NCBI GenBank assembly: GCA_002840755.1
Contig: PHBZ01000034.1
Location: 1-64,000 of the forward strand
Source of the DNA: Chloroflexi bacterium HGW-Chloroflexi-10
GTDB lineage: Bacteria > Chloroflexota > Anaerolineae > Anaerolineales > Anaerolineaceae
Reading direction: 5' to 3'
DNA: 64,000 bases
Positions 50,747-58,116 of the stretch are shown here, one piece after another. Made by a program: the position numbers and the translations under genes. Under the pieces are notes generated by a model. It was not told the DNA's origin and did not search any database. It was given only the letters and a program-made list of their open reading frames with translations. Position 1 is the first letter of the stretch. Every line of letters starts with the position of its first letter.

Positions 50747-51727
50747 TTACATCGCAATACCTGTACGGATGAATGCAGAATAGGCAGCTCCATAAATACC
50801 AGCATCGCTTCCAAGTTTTGAAGATACGAATACAACATCCTCAGCGCTGATCGGCTGCGCCCAGGCTTTGACCACACTACGAATCAATGGAAGCAGCACA
50901 TCGCCTTGATGTTGCCCAATGCTTCCGCCAAGGACAATAATTTCCGGGTTGAGAATACTCACAATATTTGCCAGACCCAATCCCATTAGCTCTGCTGTTT
51001 CTTCAACAATCTTTTTTGCCAGTGCATCCTGGTCGAAAAGGGCAAACACATCTTTTGCGGAAAAATCTTCATAGTGATGCAAAAGCGATTGCGGAAATGC
51101 CGGCAATGCATCCAATGTACGCTGACGGATGCCGGGGCCGGCCACCATCGATTCCCAATGTCCATTCTTTTTTGAATCTTCTCTTTGGGAATGACAATTA
51201 TCCGTTATGGCAAACCACCCTGCAGCGCCGGCCAGGCGGTTACGTCCGCGCACCAATTTACCATCCAGAATGATTCCGCCGCCAACACCGGTGCCAATAA
51301 TGATGTCAACCATCGAGGAATAACCACGCCCAGCGCCCTGCCACCATTCTCCTAATGCGGCCGTATGCCCATCGTATTCAAGAAATACCGCTAAACCCAG
51401 GGCCTTTTCAAACAGACCAGCAGCGTCAATATTTTTCCAGCCATTCAGGTTGGGTCCCCATATCACAAAATCGGTGTCTTTTTCCAGAACAGCCGGCAAA
51501 CCAATGCACATGCCGGCGATATCAGCCGCATCAAGTTTGTTTTGTTCAAATAAGCTGCGTACCATGCGAATGATCTGCTGAATACCCAGGTCTCCACCTT
51601 CTTGGCAGGTTGGCTCCTGAATCCGGTAGCGGATCACACCGGATACGGAAACCAGGGCAACAATCACCTTTGTTCCGCCTAAATCTACAGCAATTACGTC
51701 TTTATTTCCAATTTCGGAAGAGGACAT
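50747..51727 (-). CDS. ROK-family sugar kinase lacking the usual zinc motif
   Basis: 326 residues. ROK features: ATP-binding IAVDLGGTKVIVALV, IGLPAVLEKDTDFVIWGPNL, IIIGTGVGGGIILDGKLVRG and IIVLGGSIGQHQGDVLLPLI. In the usual ROK fold, a Cys-rich zinc motif (CxCGxxGCxE) follows the active site. Here that segment is NCHSQREDSKKNGHWESMVA with only one Cys, so the zinc site is altered or lost. It probably phosphorylates N-acetylglucosamine or a related sugar, given its position between the GntR regulator and the importer. Confidence 0.83.
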   Translation of the reverse strand: MSSSEIGNKDVIAVDLGGTKVIVALVSVSGVIRYRIQEPTCQEGGDLGIQQIIRMVRSLFEQNKLDAADIAGMCIGLPAVLEKDTDFVIWGPNLNGWKNIDAAGLFEKALGLAVFLEYDGHTAALGEWWQGAGRGYSSMVDIIIGTGVGGGIILDGKLVRGRNRLAGAAGWFAITDNCHSQREDSKKNGHWESMVAGPGIRQRTLDALPAFPQSLLHHYEDFSAKDVFALFDQDALAKKIVEETAELMGLGLANIVSILNPEIIVLGGSIGQHQGDVLLPLIRSVVKAWAQPISAEDVVFVSSKLGSDAGIYGAAYSAFIRTGIAM

Positions 51728-51741
51728 ACAAAAACAATCTT

Positions 51742-52482
51742 TCAGATCAACATCTTTTGTCGACCAATATGTAAGGTAAGCCCCCCACGATAAATCGTTT
51801 TGACGCTTTCAACCACATCAAAAGTATCTGTATAGGTTAAGCCGCGGACAATTAAACACGGTGAATTGACTTCTAAATCCAACTCTTCAGCATCGTGCTC
51901 CCAAAGCACATTCGCTTCAACCTTTGCTTCCGACCAGGTCGGAAAAATAAAGTAACGGTTTTTTAAAATATCAAATAACGACTTGTCCGTTAAATCTTCA
52001 TCCACCAGACCGGGTACCAATTTTTCAGGAATATGCGAGTATTGCAATGCCATGGGTTTATCATCCGCCATCCGAACACGTTCCAGAAGTAAAACATTTT
52101 CACCAACTTCCAGCCGTAAAATGGCGCGGAGTTTTTCATCGGGTTTAATGATTTTTTTCTGTAGAATTTTTGAAGAAGGCACATGCCCTAAAGTGCGCAT
52201 ATGTCCTGAGAAACTGGTAAAGCCCATTAAATCACGCATACCCGGGTCAGCCACAAAGGTCCCTTTGCCTTGTTCCCGATACACAAAACTTTGTATCACC
52301 AATTCATCAATCGCCTGGCGCGCAGTGGTACGGCTGACCTTAAAAATATCGGATATTTCGCGTTCGGAAGGCATTTGCGTTCCGGGAAGCATAATTCCTT
52401 CACGAATTTGTCTGACAAATTCCAAAGCCAGTTGTTTATAGAGAGGGGTGTAACTGGCTTTGTTTAATTGAAATTGGATCAT
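51742..52482 (-). CDS. GntR/HutC-family transcriptional regulator (UTRA domain)
   Basis: 246 residues. N-terminal wHTH: ASYTPLYKQLALEFVRQIRE, MPSEREISDIFKVSRTTARQ, AIDELVIQSFVYREQGKGTF. The UTRA ligand domain follows (residues about 85-246: RVRMADDKPMALQYSHIPEK, KSLFDILKNRYF, CLIVRGLTYT). Close in type to NagR/DasR/YvoA, which sense GlcN-6-P or GlcNAc-6-P. It heads the amino-sugar operon, and its own promoter contains a DasR-like palindrome. Confidence 0.9.
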   Translation of the reverse strand: MIQFQLNKASYTPLYKQLALEFVRQIREGIMLPGTQMPSEREISDIFKVSRTTARQAIDELVIQSFVYREQGKGTFVADPGMRDLMGFTSFSGHMRTLGHVPSSKILQKKIIKPDEKLRAILRLEVGENVLLLERVRMADDKPMALQYSHIPEKLVPGLVDEDLTDKSLFDILKNRYFIFPTWSEAKVEANVLWEHDAEELDLEVNSPCLIVRGLTYTDTFDVVESVKTIYRGGLTLHIGRQKMLI

Positions 52483-52528
52483 ATGATTTCCTATCCATCG
52501 GGTTAATTGTCAGGTTGACCGGTGGTTG

Positions 52529-52584
52529 AGTGGTTACTACCACTTATCGAATTAGATCATAGCAACTTTAATCATCCTTGTCAA
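52529..52584 (-). promoter_or_regulatory. Promoter and DasR/NagR-like operator of the amino-sugar operon
   Basis: Minus-strand TTGACA (52579-52584), 17 bases, TATGAT (52556-52561): a strong promoter for the GntR gene and probably the whole operon. Immediately downstream of the predicted start, AGTGGTTACTACCACT (52529-52544) has half sites AGTGGT/ACCACT. This matches the arms of the DasR/NagR consensus A(C/G)TGGTCTAGACCA(C/G)T, with a different central four bases. The regulator would roadblock transcription until it binds a phosphosugar. Confidence 0.75.
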
Positions 52585-52698
52585 TAGGCTTTATTTTTTT
52601 ACAATTACGGGATTTTAATAAAAAAAGAAATACAAAAAAAGGGATTTCAGAAAACTGCCACTTTATTCAGGTTAAATGATTGGTTTACGATTTCTTTT

Positions 52699-52726
52699 CT
52701 TGCATTTGATTTATAATCAATGCAAG
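52699..52726 (+). promoter_or_regulatory. Operator-like inverted repeat over the promoter of the first SorC gene
   Basis: CTTGCATTTGATT (52699-52711) and AATCAATGCAAG (52715-52726) form 12-bp arms with one bulged T and a TAT centre. The TATAAT box (52712-52717) lies across the centre. This is a good site for autoregulation by a dimeric SorC protein. It also places the ATG at 52720 inside the operator, so translation should begin further downstream. Confidence 0.62.
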
Positions 52727-52749
52727 AAACTGTTTTTTGGAGGGTCCAT

Positions 52750-53718
52750 TTGGCACGTGCCAGATCTGCTGACGAATTACGTTTGCTTACCAAGGTAAGC
52801 AGACTTTATTATGATGATGGTTTAAACCAGGATGATATTGTTGCCCGCCTGCATCTTTCGCGCTCCAAAGTTTCGCGGTTACTGCAGCAAGCCCGGGATG
52901 AGGGTATTGTAAAAACAGTGATTATCTCCCCACCCGGCATTTATTCCGAGGTTGAAGGTCGCCTGGAAGCAAAATATCGCGTGCAAGAAGTAATCGTTGC
53001 CGAGGTGCGCGATGCAGAATCACCTGAGATGCTCTCTCGTGAGCTGGGCGCGGCAGCGGCCAGTTATCTATTGCGCGTAATTTCGGATGACGAGATCATT
53101 GGGATTGCCTGGGGATACACAATTAGCGGGATGGTAACGGCTCTCGAAGCTAAAGCTTACCCGAATGTACATGTAGTTCAGATGACGGGCGGCATTGGCA
53201 AGCCGGAATCAGAAACCTACGCCACCGAATTATGCCATCGAATGGCCAGATTACTCTCCTGTAAACTTGTGCTGCTGCCCGCGCCTGGGGTGGTCATGGA
53301 TCAACGCATGCGGGAAGTGTATCTGGCGGATAATCACATTCAGATGGCAATTAGTCTTTTCTCTAAGATCACTTTGGCTTTTGTAGGGGTCGGGTCTCCA
53401 ACATCGCACACCATTCTGGCCCGCGACTCTTCTATCTTAACCCAGGAAGACCTGACGGATGTGCTGCACCATCAAGCGGTCGGGGATATTGCTTTACGCT
53501 TTATTGATGAACATGGGCAATTAGTTTCCTCAGAAATGGATCAGCGGGTAATTGGGATTGATCTGGATCAATTAAAAAAAATCCCCCGGGTTGTGGGTGT
53601 AGCGGGGGGATCGACAAAGGTGGAAGCCATCCGGGGTGCCTTGCGAGGTGGCCTATTGGATGTATTGATCACGGACAGAGCGACAGCAGAAGCATTATTG
53701 GCCAGTAGTCAGTCGTAG
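52750..53718 (+). CDS. SorC/DeoR-type sugar-binding transcriptional regulator, copy 1
   Basis: 322 residues from TTG 52750, chosen because GGAGG lies seven bases upstream and because the sequence then aligns with copy 2 (ARARSADELRLLTK). ATG 52720 falls within the operator. HTH: NQDDIVARLHLSRSKVSRLL. SorC effector domain: IIGIAWGYTISGMVTALEAK, HVVQMTGGIGKPESETYATE, LAFVGVGSPTSH, AVGDIALRFIDEHGQ and RVVGVAGGSTKVEAIRGALRGG. Regulators of this type bind phosphorylated sugars. Probably controls the downstream operon together with its paralogue. Confidence 0.9.
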   Translation: MARARSADELRLLTKVSRLYYDDGLNQDDIVARLHLSRSKVSRLLQQARDEGIVKTVIISPPGIYSEVEGRLEAKYRVQEVIVAEVRDAESPEMLSRELGAAAASYLLRVISDDEIIGIAWGYTISGMVTALEAKAYPNVHVVQMTGGIGKPESETYATELCHRMARLLSCKLVLLPAPGVVMDQRMREVYLADNHIQMAISLFSKITLAFVGVGSPTSHTILARDSSILTQEDLTDVLHHQAVGDIALRFIDEHGQLVSSEMDQRVIGIDLDQLKKIPRVVGVAGGSTKVEAIRGALRGGLLDVLITDRATAEALLASSQS

Positions 53719-53962
53719 GCTGTCGTTGCAGTCATAAACCTCTAACAGGGCGGCACTATGGGGTCTACCTGTAAACTTTCCCGTCTACATACAATTCCTT
53801 ATTACTCCCGGCGAAAGTGTGTCGCACAGGGCCATCCCGTACACCATTCCTTATAGTTCCTGGTCAAATCTCCTCCGGGTCCACCCCGCAACAGGTCAAA
53901 ATTACTATTCCATTCAGGGCGGGGTTGTCCTAACCCCTCAGAAATTAGTCAGAAATTGGTTA
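53719..53962. other. Non-coding interval between the two SorC genes
   Basis: The part before the promoter is C/T-rich on the plus strand (many TCC/CCC runs), with no ORF or RNA motif I recognise. Two copies of TCAGAAATT stand in tandem (53938-53959) just before the -35 box and might be regulator half-sites. Confidence 0.4.
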
Positions 53963-53991
53963 TTGACAAGCAGTTTGTAAAATGCTATTAT
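53963..53991 (+). promoter_or_regulatory. Consensus promoter before the second SorC gene
   Basis: TTGACA (53963-53968), a 17-base spacer and TATTAT (53986-53991) give a nearly perfect sigma-70 promoter. The start point is about 53998, leaving a leader of some 85 bases. Confidence 0.82.
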
Positions 53992-54042
53992 TTTTATGAA
54001 AATATTATCACTACTGAAAAAATTCTCACTTTTTTCCCAATA

Positions 54043-54058
54043 ATGAAATAAATTTCAT
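54043..54058 (+). promoter_or_regulatory. Palindrome in the leader of the second SorC gene
   Basis: ATGAAATAAATTTCAT: perfect 7-bp arms (54043-54049, 54052-54058) with AA between. It lies about 50 bases downstream of the predicted start, a possible operator for either SorC protein. Confidence 0.45.
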
Positions 54059-54081
54059 TCTCTACTTTCATAAAGGTAACT

Positions 54082-55062
54082 ATGCCCCGAATTACGTCTG
54101 CTGAAGACACCCGTCTTCTAACGAAAATAAGCAAACTCTATTACGAAGAGGGTATGCGACAGGATGAGATCGTCTCCCGCCTCAATCTCTCACGTTCTAA
54201 AGTTTCCCGCCTGCTTCAGCAAGCACGTGATGAAGGGATTGTACGCATCACCGTTTTTGAGCCATCCGGAATCTACACTGATCTTGAAACCAGGCTTGAA
54301 AAACGGTTCCTTCTACAGGAAGTAGTTGTGGTGGAAGCACACCAGCCCGAGTCTCAATCCATGGTTTCCCGGGAGATCGGCGTTGCGGCGGCGGGTTATC
54401 TGGCACGCACAATCCAACCAGAAGATACGCTCGGAATTTCCTGGGGATCAACGCTCAATGAAATGGTTGAAGAGCTGGAACCAATGAATTTGCCGTGTGT
54501 GCAGGTAGTTCAAATTATTGGCGGACTGGGACGCCCAGAATCAGAAATGCACGCAACCGACCTGTGCCGGCGGATATCACGGCGGTTAAATTGTAAAATG
54601 ACCCTGCTCCCTGTTCCCGGAATAGTGGATGATCAGAATACTCGTTTGGCCTTCCTATCTGACAGTCATGTAAAACATGCAGTTGGCCTTTTCTCGCAGG
54701 TCAAAGTCGCTTTTGTGGGTATTGGAGCACCTTCATTGGATTCGGTTGTGATGCGTGATGGTTCAATCATTTCACAATCTGAAATGAAAAATCTTATAGA
54801 ACTCGGTGCAGTCGGCGATATTGCTTTACGTTATTTTGATGCTTATGGCCAGCCGGTAATATCAGAGCTGGATCAACGTGTTATCGGTTTGGGGTTGGAA
54901 GAGCTCACTCAAGTTGAACGTGTGGTAGGTGTTGCCGGCGGGCCTGAAAAAATCTCGGCTATTTTAGGCGCATTACGCGGGCACCTGATTAATGTACTGA
55001 TCACTGACCATGTGACTGCTACCCAACTGTTAAATTTATCCCCTCAATATAAATCAAGGTAG
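54082..55062 (+). CDS. SorC/DeoR-type sugar-binding transcriptional regulator, copy 2
   Basis: 326 residues, ATG 54082 with AAAGG upstream. Same domain layout as copy 1. The segment LSRSKVSRLLQQARDEGIV is identical in both, including the DNA-recognition helix, whereas the effector domains differ (LGISWGSTLNEMVEELEP, HVVQMTGG versus CVQVVQIIGGLGRPESEMHA, LSDSHVKHAVGLFSQVKVAF). So they may share operators but respond to different sugars. First gene of the long catabolic operon. Confidence 0.9.
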   Translation: MPRITSAEDTRLLTKISKLYYEEGMRQDEIVSRLNLSRSKVSRLLQQARDEGIVRITVFEPSGIYTDLETRLEKRFLLQEVVVVEAHQPESQSMVSREIGVAAAGYLARTIQPEDTLGISWGSTLNEMVEELEPMNLPCVQVVQIIGGLGRPESEMHATDLCRRISRRLNCKMTLLPVPGIVDDQNTRLAFLSDSHVKHAVGLFSQVKVAFVGIGAPSLDSVVMRDGSIISQSEMKNLIELGAVGDIALRYFDAYGQPVISELDQRVIGLGLEELTQVERVVGVAGGPEKISAILGALRGHLINVLITDHVTATQLLNLSPQYKSR

Positions 55063-55067
55063 AAATT

Positions 55068-55670
55068 ATGGTAGAACAAGATTATTTATCCATTGCAAAA
55101 GACGCAATTCTTTTAGAAAGTAACGCTGTTGCTTCCCTGATAGCACAGGTGGACCACACCTTAATGGACGCAGCCCAGGTGATGTTAAATTGCAAGGGGC
55201 ATGTCATCGTGGCCGGATCAGGAACGTCACATGCCGTGGCGCTGCGCTTTGCCCATTTGCTTTCATGCTGCGGTACGCCGGCCATGTTTTTGCATCCTGG
55301 TGACAGCCAGCATGGCGCCGCCGGCGCAGTTCGCACGGAGGATGTGCTCGTTGCTCTTTCGAAAGGCGGGGAAACGGCAGAAGTGAATTTCTTGGCCAAT
55401 GTGGCCCATGAGCGTGGTGCAAAAGTGATCGGCATTACCGAAAAACCAGCCTCCACCCTTGGAAAGCTCAGTGATATCGTTCTGGAAGTTAAAGCGCCCG
55501 AAGGTGTTGATCCGTTTGGCATGATTGCCACAGGCAGTTCATTGTTTAACTCAGCATATTGTGACGCTATCTGTATAGTTTTATTGAACCTGCGCGGATA
55601 TTCGCTGCAGCAATTTGGACAGACACATCCTGGTGGTGCTGTTGGGCAGAAACTCAAAGAAACTTTATAG
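55068..55670 (+). CDS. KdsD-like SIS-domain sugar-phosphate isomerase
   Basis: 200 residues, a single SIS domain. Motifs: VIVAGSGTSHAVALRFAHLL, LHPGDSQHGAAGAVRTEDVL, VALSKGGETAEVNFLA, GITEKPASTLGKLSD and HPGGAVGQKLKE. This is the KpsF/KdsD arabinose-5-phosphate isomerase type without CBS domains (KpsF usually has two). It probably interconverts an aldose-phosphate and ketose-phosphate in the operon's pathway. Starts five bases after the SorC stop. Confidence 0.87.
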   Translation: MVEQDYLSIAKDAILLESNAVASLIAQVDHTLMDAAQVMLNCKGHVIVAGSGTSHAVALRFAHLLSCCGTPAMFLHPGDSQHGAAGAVRTEDVLVALSKGGETAEVNFLANVAHERGAKVIGITEKPASTLGKLSDIVLEVKAPEGVDPFGMIATGSSLFNSAYCDAICIVLLNLRGYSLQQFGQTHPGGAVGQKLKETL

Positions 55671-55679
55671 GAGATAACG

Positions 55680-56723
55680 ATGAAAGCAGCTTATATTACT
55701 GGCCCAATGCAAATTGAATTGCGCGAAGCTCCCATCCCGGTGTTGCCGGATGATGGCATTCTGGTTGCCGTAAAAGCCTGCGGCGTATGCGGCTCGGATT
55801 TGCGCCGCTGGCGTGAAGGTTCACAGTCCGAATATGAATTATTGATTGCCGGACACGAAATTTCCGGGGTTGTAGAAGCGGTTGGCCCACTGGTCTCAGG
55901 TTATCACACCGGTGATCACCTGGCGATTGCTCCGGATGTTCATTGTGGAAAGTGCTATTACTGTGAACACGGTCTATACAACTTGTGCAACCATTTGCAC
56001 CTGATTGGAATCACCCCCGGTTACGATGGTGGTTTTGCAGAATACCTGGTTTTGCCGGCAGAGATTCTCAGCGGTGGTATCGTTCACCGGGTACCGGAAA
56101 CACTCTCAGATGTTCAGGCCGCCCTGGCTGAACCGCTTAGCTCGGTGCTGGCCGCCCATGAGCAGGCTGGTACTACACTGGGAGATACGGTAGTCGTAAT
56201 GGGCGCCGGACCAATTGGCTGCCTGCATATTGCTGTGGCTCGCGCACGCGGGGCGCAGGTGATCCTTTCAGAACCAAGCGCAGTGCGCCGTCAAATGGCA
56301 ATCCGTTTTGGCCCACAATTAATTGTCGATCCAATAAGCCAGAATCTGGTGGAAGAAGTTTATAGAATAACCGGCGGACGTGGTGCGGATACAGCTATTT
56401 GCGCCAACCCGGTAGCTGCCACGCATACCCAGGCAGTAGAACTTGTTCGTAAACGCGGTAAGGTTATACTGTTTGGCGGTTTACCCAAAGCCAATCCAAT
56501 GACCACGCTGGATGGAAATCGGCTTCATTATGATGAAATTCGGGTTATGGGTACTTTTTCGTATCACCCAACCTACCATACCCTGGCAATGGAAGCCATC
56601 GAACACGGGATGATTAACAGTGAAGACGTGATTACCCACACCTTCCCACTCAATGAGATTGACAAAGCCTTCCGCACCGCAGCCAGCGGTGAAGCACTTA
56701 AAGTCATGGTTCTCATGCCATAA
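55680..56723 (+). CDS. Zinc-dependent medium-chain alcohol/polyol dehydrogenase
   Basis: 347 residues. GroES-like catalytic zinc domain: KACGVCGSDLRRWREG (Cys ligand), IAGHEISGVVEAVGP (His), four-Cys structural zinc loop HCGKCYYCEHGLYNLCNHL. Rossmann core VVVMGAGPIGCLHIAVARA. TTLGDTVVVMG and PTYHTLAMEAIEHG are the usual sorbitol/L-threonine-dehydrogenase type. It oxidises a polyol or sugar alcohol with NAD(P). AGGAG upstream, 10 bases after the SIS gene. Confidence 0.9.
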   Translation: MKAAYITGPMQIELREAPIPVLPDDGILVAVKACGVCGSDLRRWREGSQSEYELLIAGHEISGVVEAVGPLVSGYHTGDHLAIAPDVHCGKCYYCEHGLYNLCNHLHLIGITPGYDGGFAEYLVLPAEILSGGIVHRVPETLSDVQAALAEPLSSVLAAHEQAGTTLGDTVVVMGAGPIGCLHIAVARARGAQVILSEPSAVRRQMAIRFGPQLIVDPISQNLVEEVYRITGGRGADTAICANPVAATHTQAVELVRKRGKVILFGGLPKANPMTTLDGNRLHYDEIRVMGTFSYHPTYHTLAMEAIEHGMINSEDVITHTFPLNEIDKAFRTAASGEALKVMVLMP

Positions 56724-56747
56724 ATCTTTGAAGAACAGGAAAATATC

Positions 56748-58094
56748 ATGATTGGACTTAATGAAGAACTTGAACAACGCGAAGCATCCGGAAACCCTGT
56801 AAGAGTAGGCCTGGTTGGCGCAGGACAAATGGGTACGGATGTAGTAGCCACCGTAAAAATGATGAAAGGTATTCGGGTGGTGGTCACTGCCGATATTGAA
56901 ATCGAACGGGCAATAGAATCTTATAAAATCGCCCTGATGGAAGGCGAAGTCGTTGTAGCTGAAAGCGCTGAAGAGGCTGATGCGGCGGTTGCGGATGGAA
57001 AACTGGTTGCCGTGCGCGATTATCGGATCATTACCGATATGAAAAATATTGATGTCATGCTGGAAGCAACTGGCGTTCCCGAAATTGGAGCGCGTGCAGC
57101 CTTGCGTTCAGCTCGTACCGGGCAAGACCTGGCAATGATGAATGTTGAGACCGATATCACGGTTGGGCCGATTCTGCATTGGTATGCGCAGCAGAAAGGG
57201 GTACTATATGCCCTGGCAGCCGGAGATGAACCGGCTGCCTGCAAAGAATTGTATGACCTGGCTGTTTCGATGGGATTTACAATTGTTGCCGCTGGCAAGG
57301 GGAAGAATAACCCGCTGGACCGGCACGGCACACCAACCGACCCGGCCATTATTAAGGAAGCAGCCCGCCGTGGACTGAGCCCGAATATGTTAATTGAGTT
57401 CATTGACGGTTCAAAGACGATGATCGAGATGGCGGCTGTATCCAACGCTACCGGGCTTATTCCGGACATACGCGGAATGCACGGCCCAGCCACCGATCGC
57501 GACCACCTCAACCAGACTTTTGCTTTGAAAGAAGAAGGCGGGGTACTCCACCAATTAGGTGTGGTAGATTACGGTATCGGACGTGTAGCCCCTGGCGTTT
57601 TTCTGATTGTGCGCACCGATCATCCGCGTCTGCGTGAGGCCCTGGTGCTGCGCGATATGGGCGATGGTCCTAATTACACACTATTTCGGCCTTTTCACCT
57701 TTGCAGTATTGAAGTACCGTTGACCTGCGCTATGTTGACCATCCGCAAAAAATCCAACATGGTGCCGCTAAACCGTCTTGTTTCAGAAGTCTTTGCTGTT
57801 GCCAAATGCGATCTGGCGCCCGGGGACACACTGGATGCCATCGGTGGAACGACCTATTACAGCCTGATCGACACCTATGAAAACGCCAAAGCTGAATGTT
57901 TATTACCGATTGGATTGGCCAAAGGCGCAAAAGTGATCCGCCCGATAGCGATGGACAGCCCGATCACCTGTGCAGATGTAGAAATCAAACCATCGGCAGT
58001 GTATCGCCTTAGGCAATTACAGGAACAATGGTTTGAAGGCACGATTGATGAAACACAGCTGCTTAAAATAATAGATGCATTAGCAATTGACTAA
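56748..58094 (+). CDS. COG4091-type NAD(P) oxidoreductase with SAF domain (predicted homoserine-dehydrogenase-like)
   Basis: 448 residues. N-terminal Rossmann domain (VRVGLVGAGQMGTDVVATVK), central catalytic/dimer domain with LAAGDEPAACKELYDLA and AAGKGKNNPLDRHGTPTDPA, and a C-terminal SAF-like domain (LIPIGLAKGAKVIRPIAMDS, CADVEIK). It belongs to a family labelled predicted homoserine dehydrogenase with a SAF domain; real substrates are unknown and some members occur in sugar operons. In this operon it follows the alcohol dehydrogenase by 24 bases and precedes the isomerase. Not likely to make homoserine, because no threonine-pathway genes are near. Confidence 0.82.
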   Translation: MIGLNEELEQREASGNPVRVGLVGAGQMGTDVVATVKMMKGIRVVVTADIEIERAIESYKIALMEGEVVVAESAEEADAAVADGKLVAVRDYRIITDMKNIDVMLEATGVPEIGARAALRSARTGQDLAMMNVETDITVGPILHWYAQQKGVLYALAAGDEPAACKELYDLAVSMGFTIVAAGKGKNNPLDRHGTPTDPAIIKEAARRGLSPNMLIEFIDGSKTMIEMAAVSNATGLIPDIRGMHGPATDRDHLNQTFALKEEGGVLHQLGVVDYGIGRVAPGVFLIVRTDHPRLREALVLRDMGDGPNYTLFRPFHLCSIEVPLTCAMLTIRKKSNMVPLNRLVSEVFAVAKCDLAPGDTLDAIGGTTYYSLIDTYENAKAECLLPIGLAKGAKVIRPIAMDSPITCADVEIKPSAVYRLRQLQEQWFEGTIDETQLLKIIDALAID

Positions 58095-58116
58095 TTTAGA
58101 ATAAGGAGAAGGAAGA

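Noticed and set aside
52720..52749. ATG start of the first SorC gene
   Set aside because: It lies within the operator-like palindrome and lacks a ribosome site; TTG 52750 has GGAGG and matches the paralogue.
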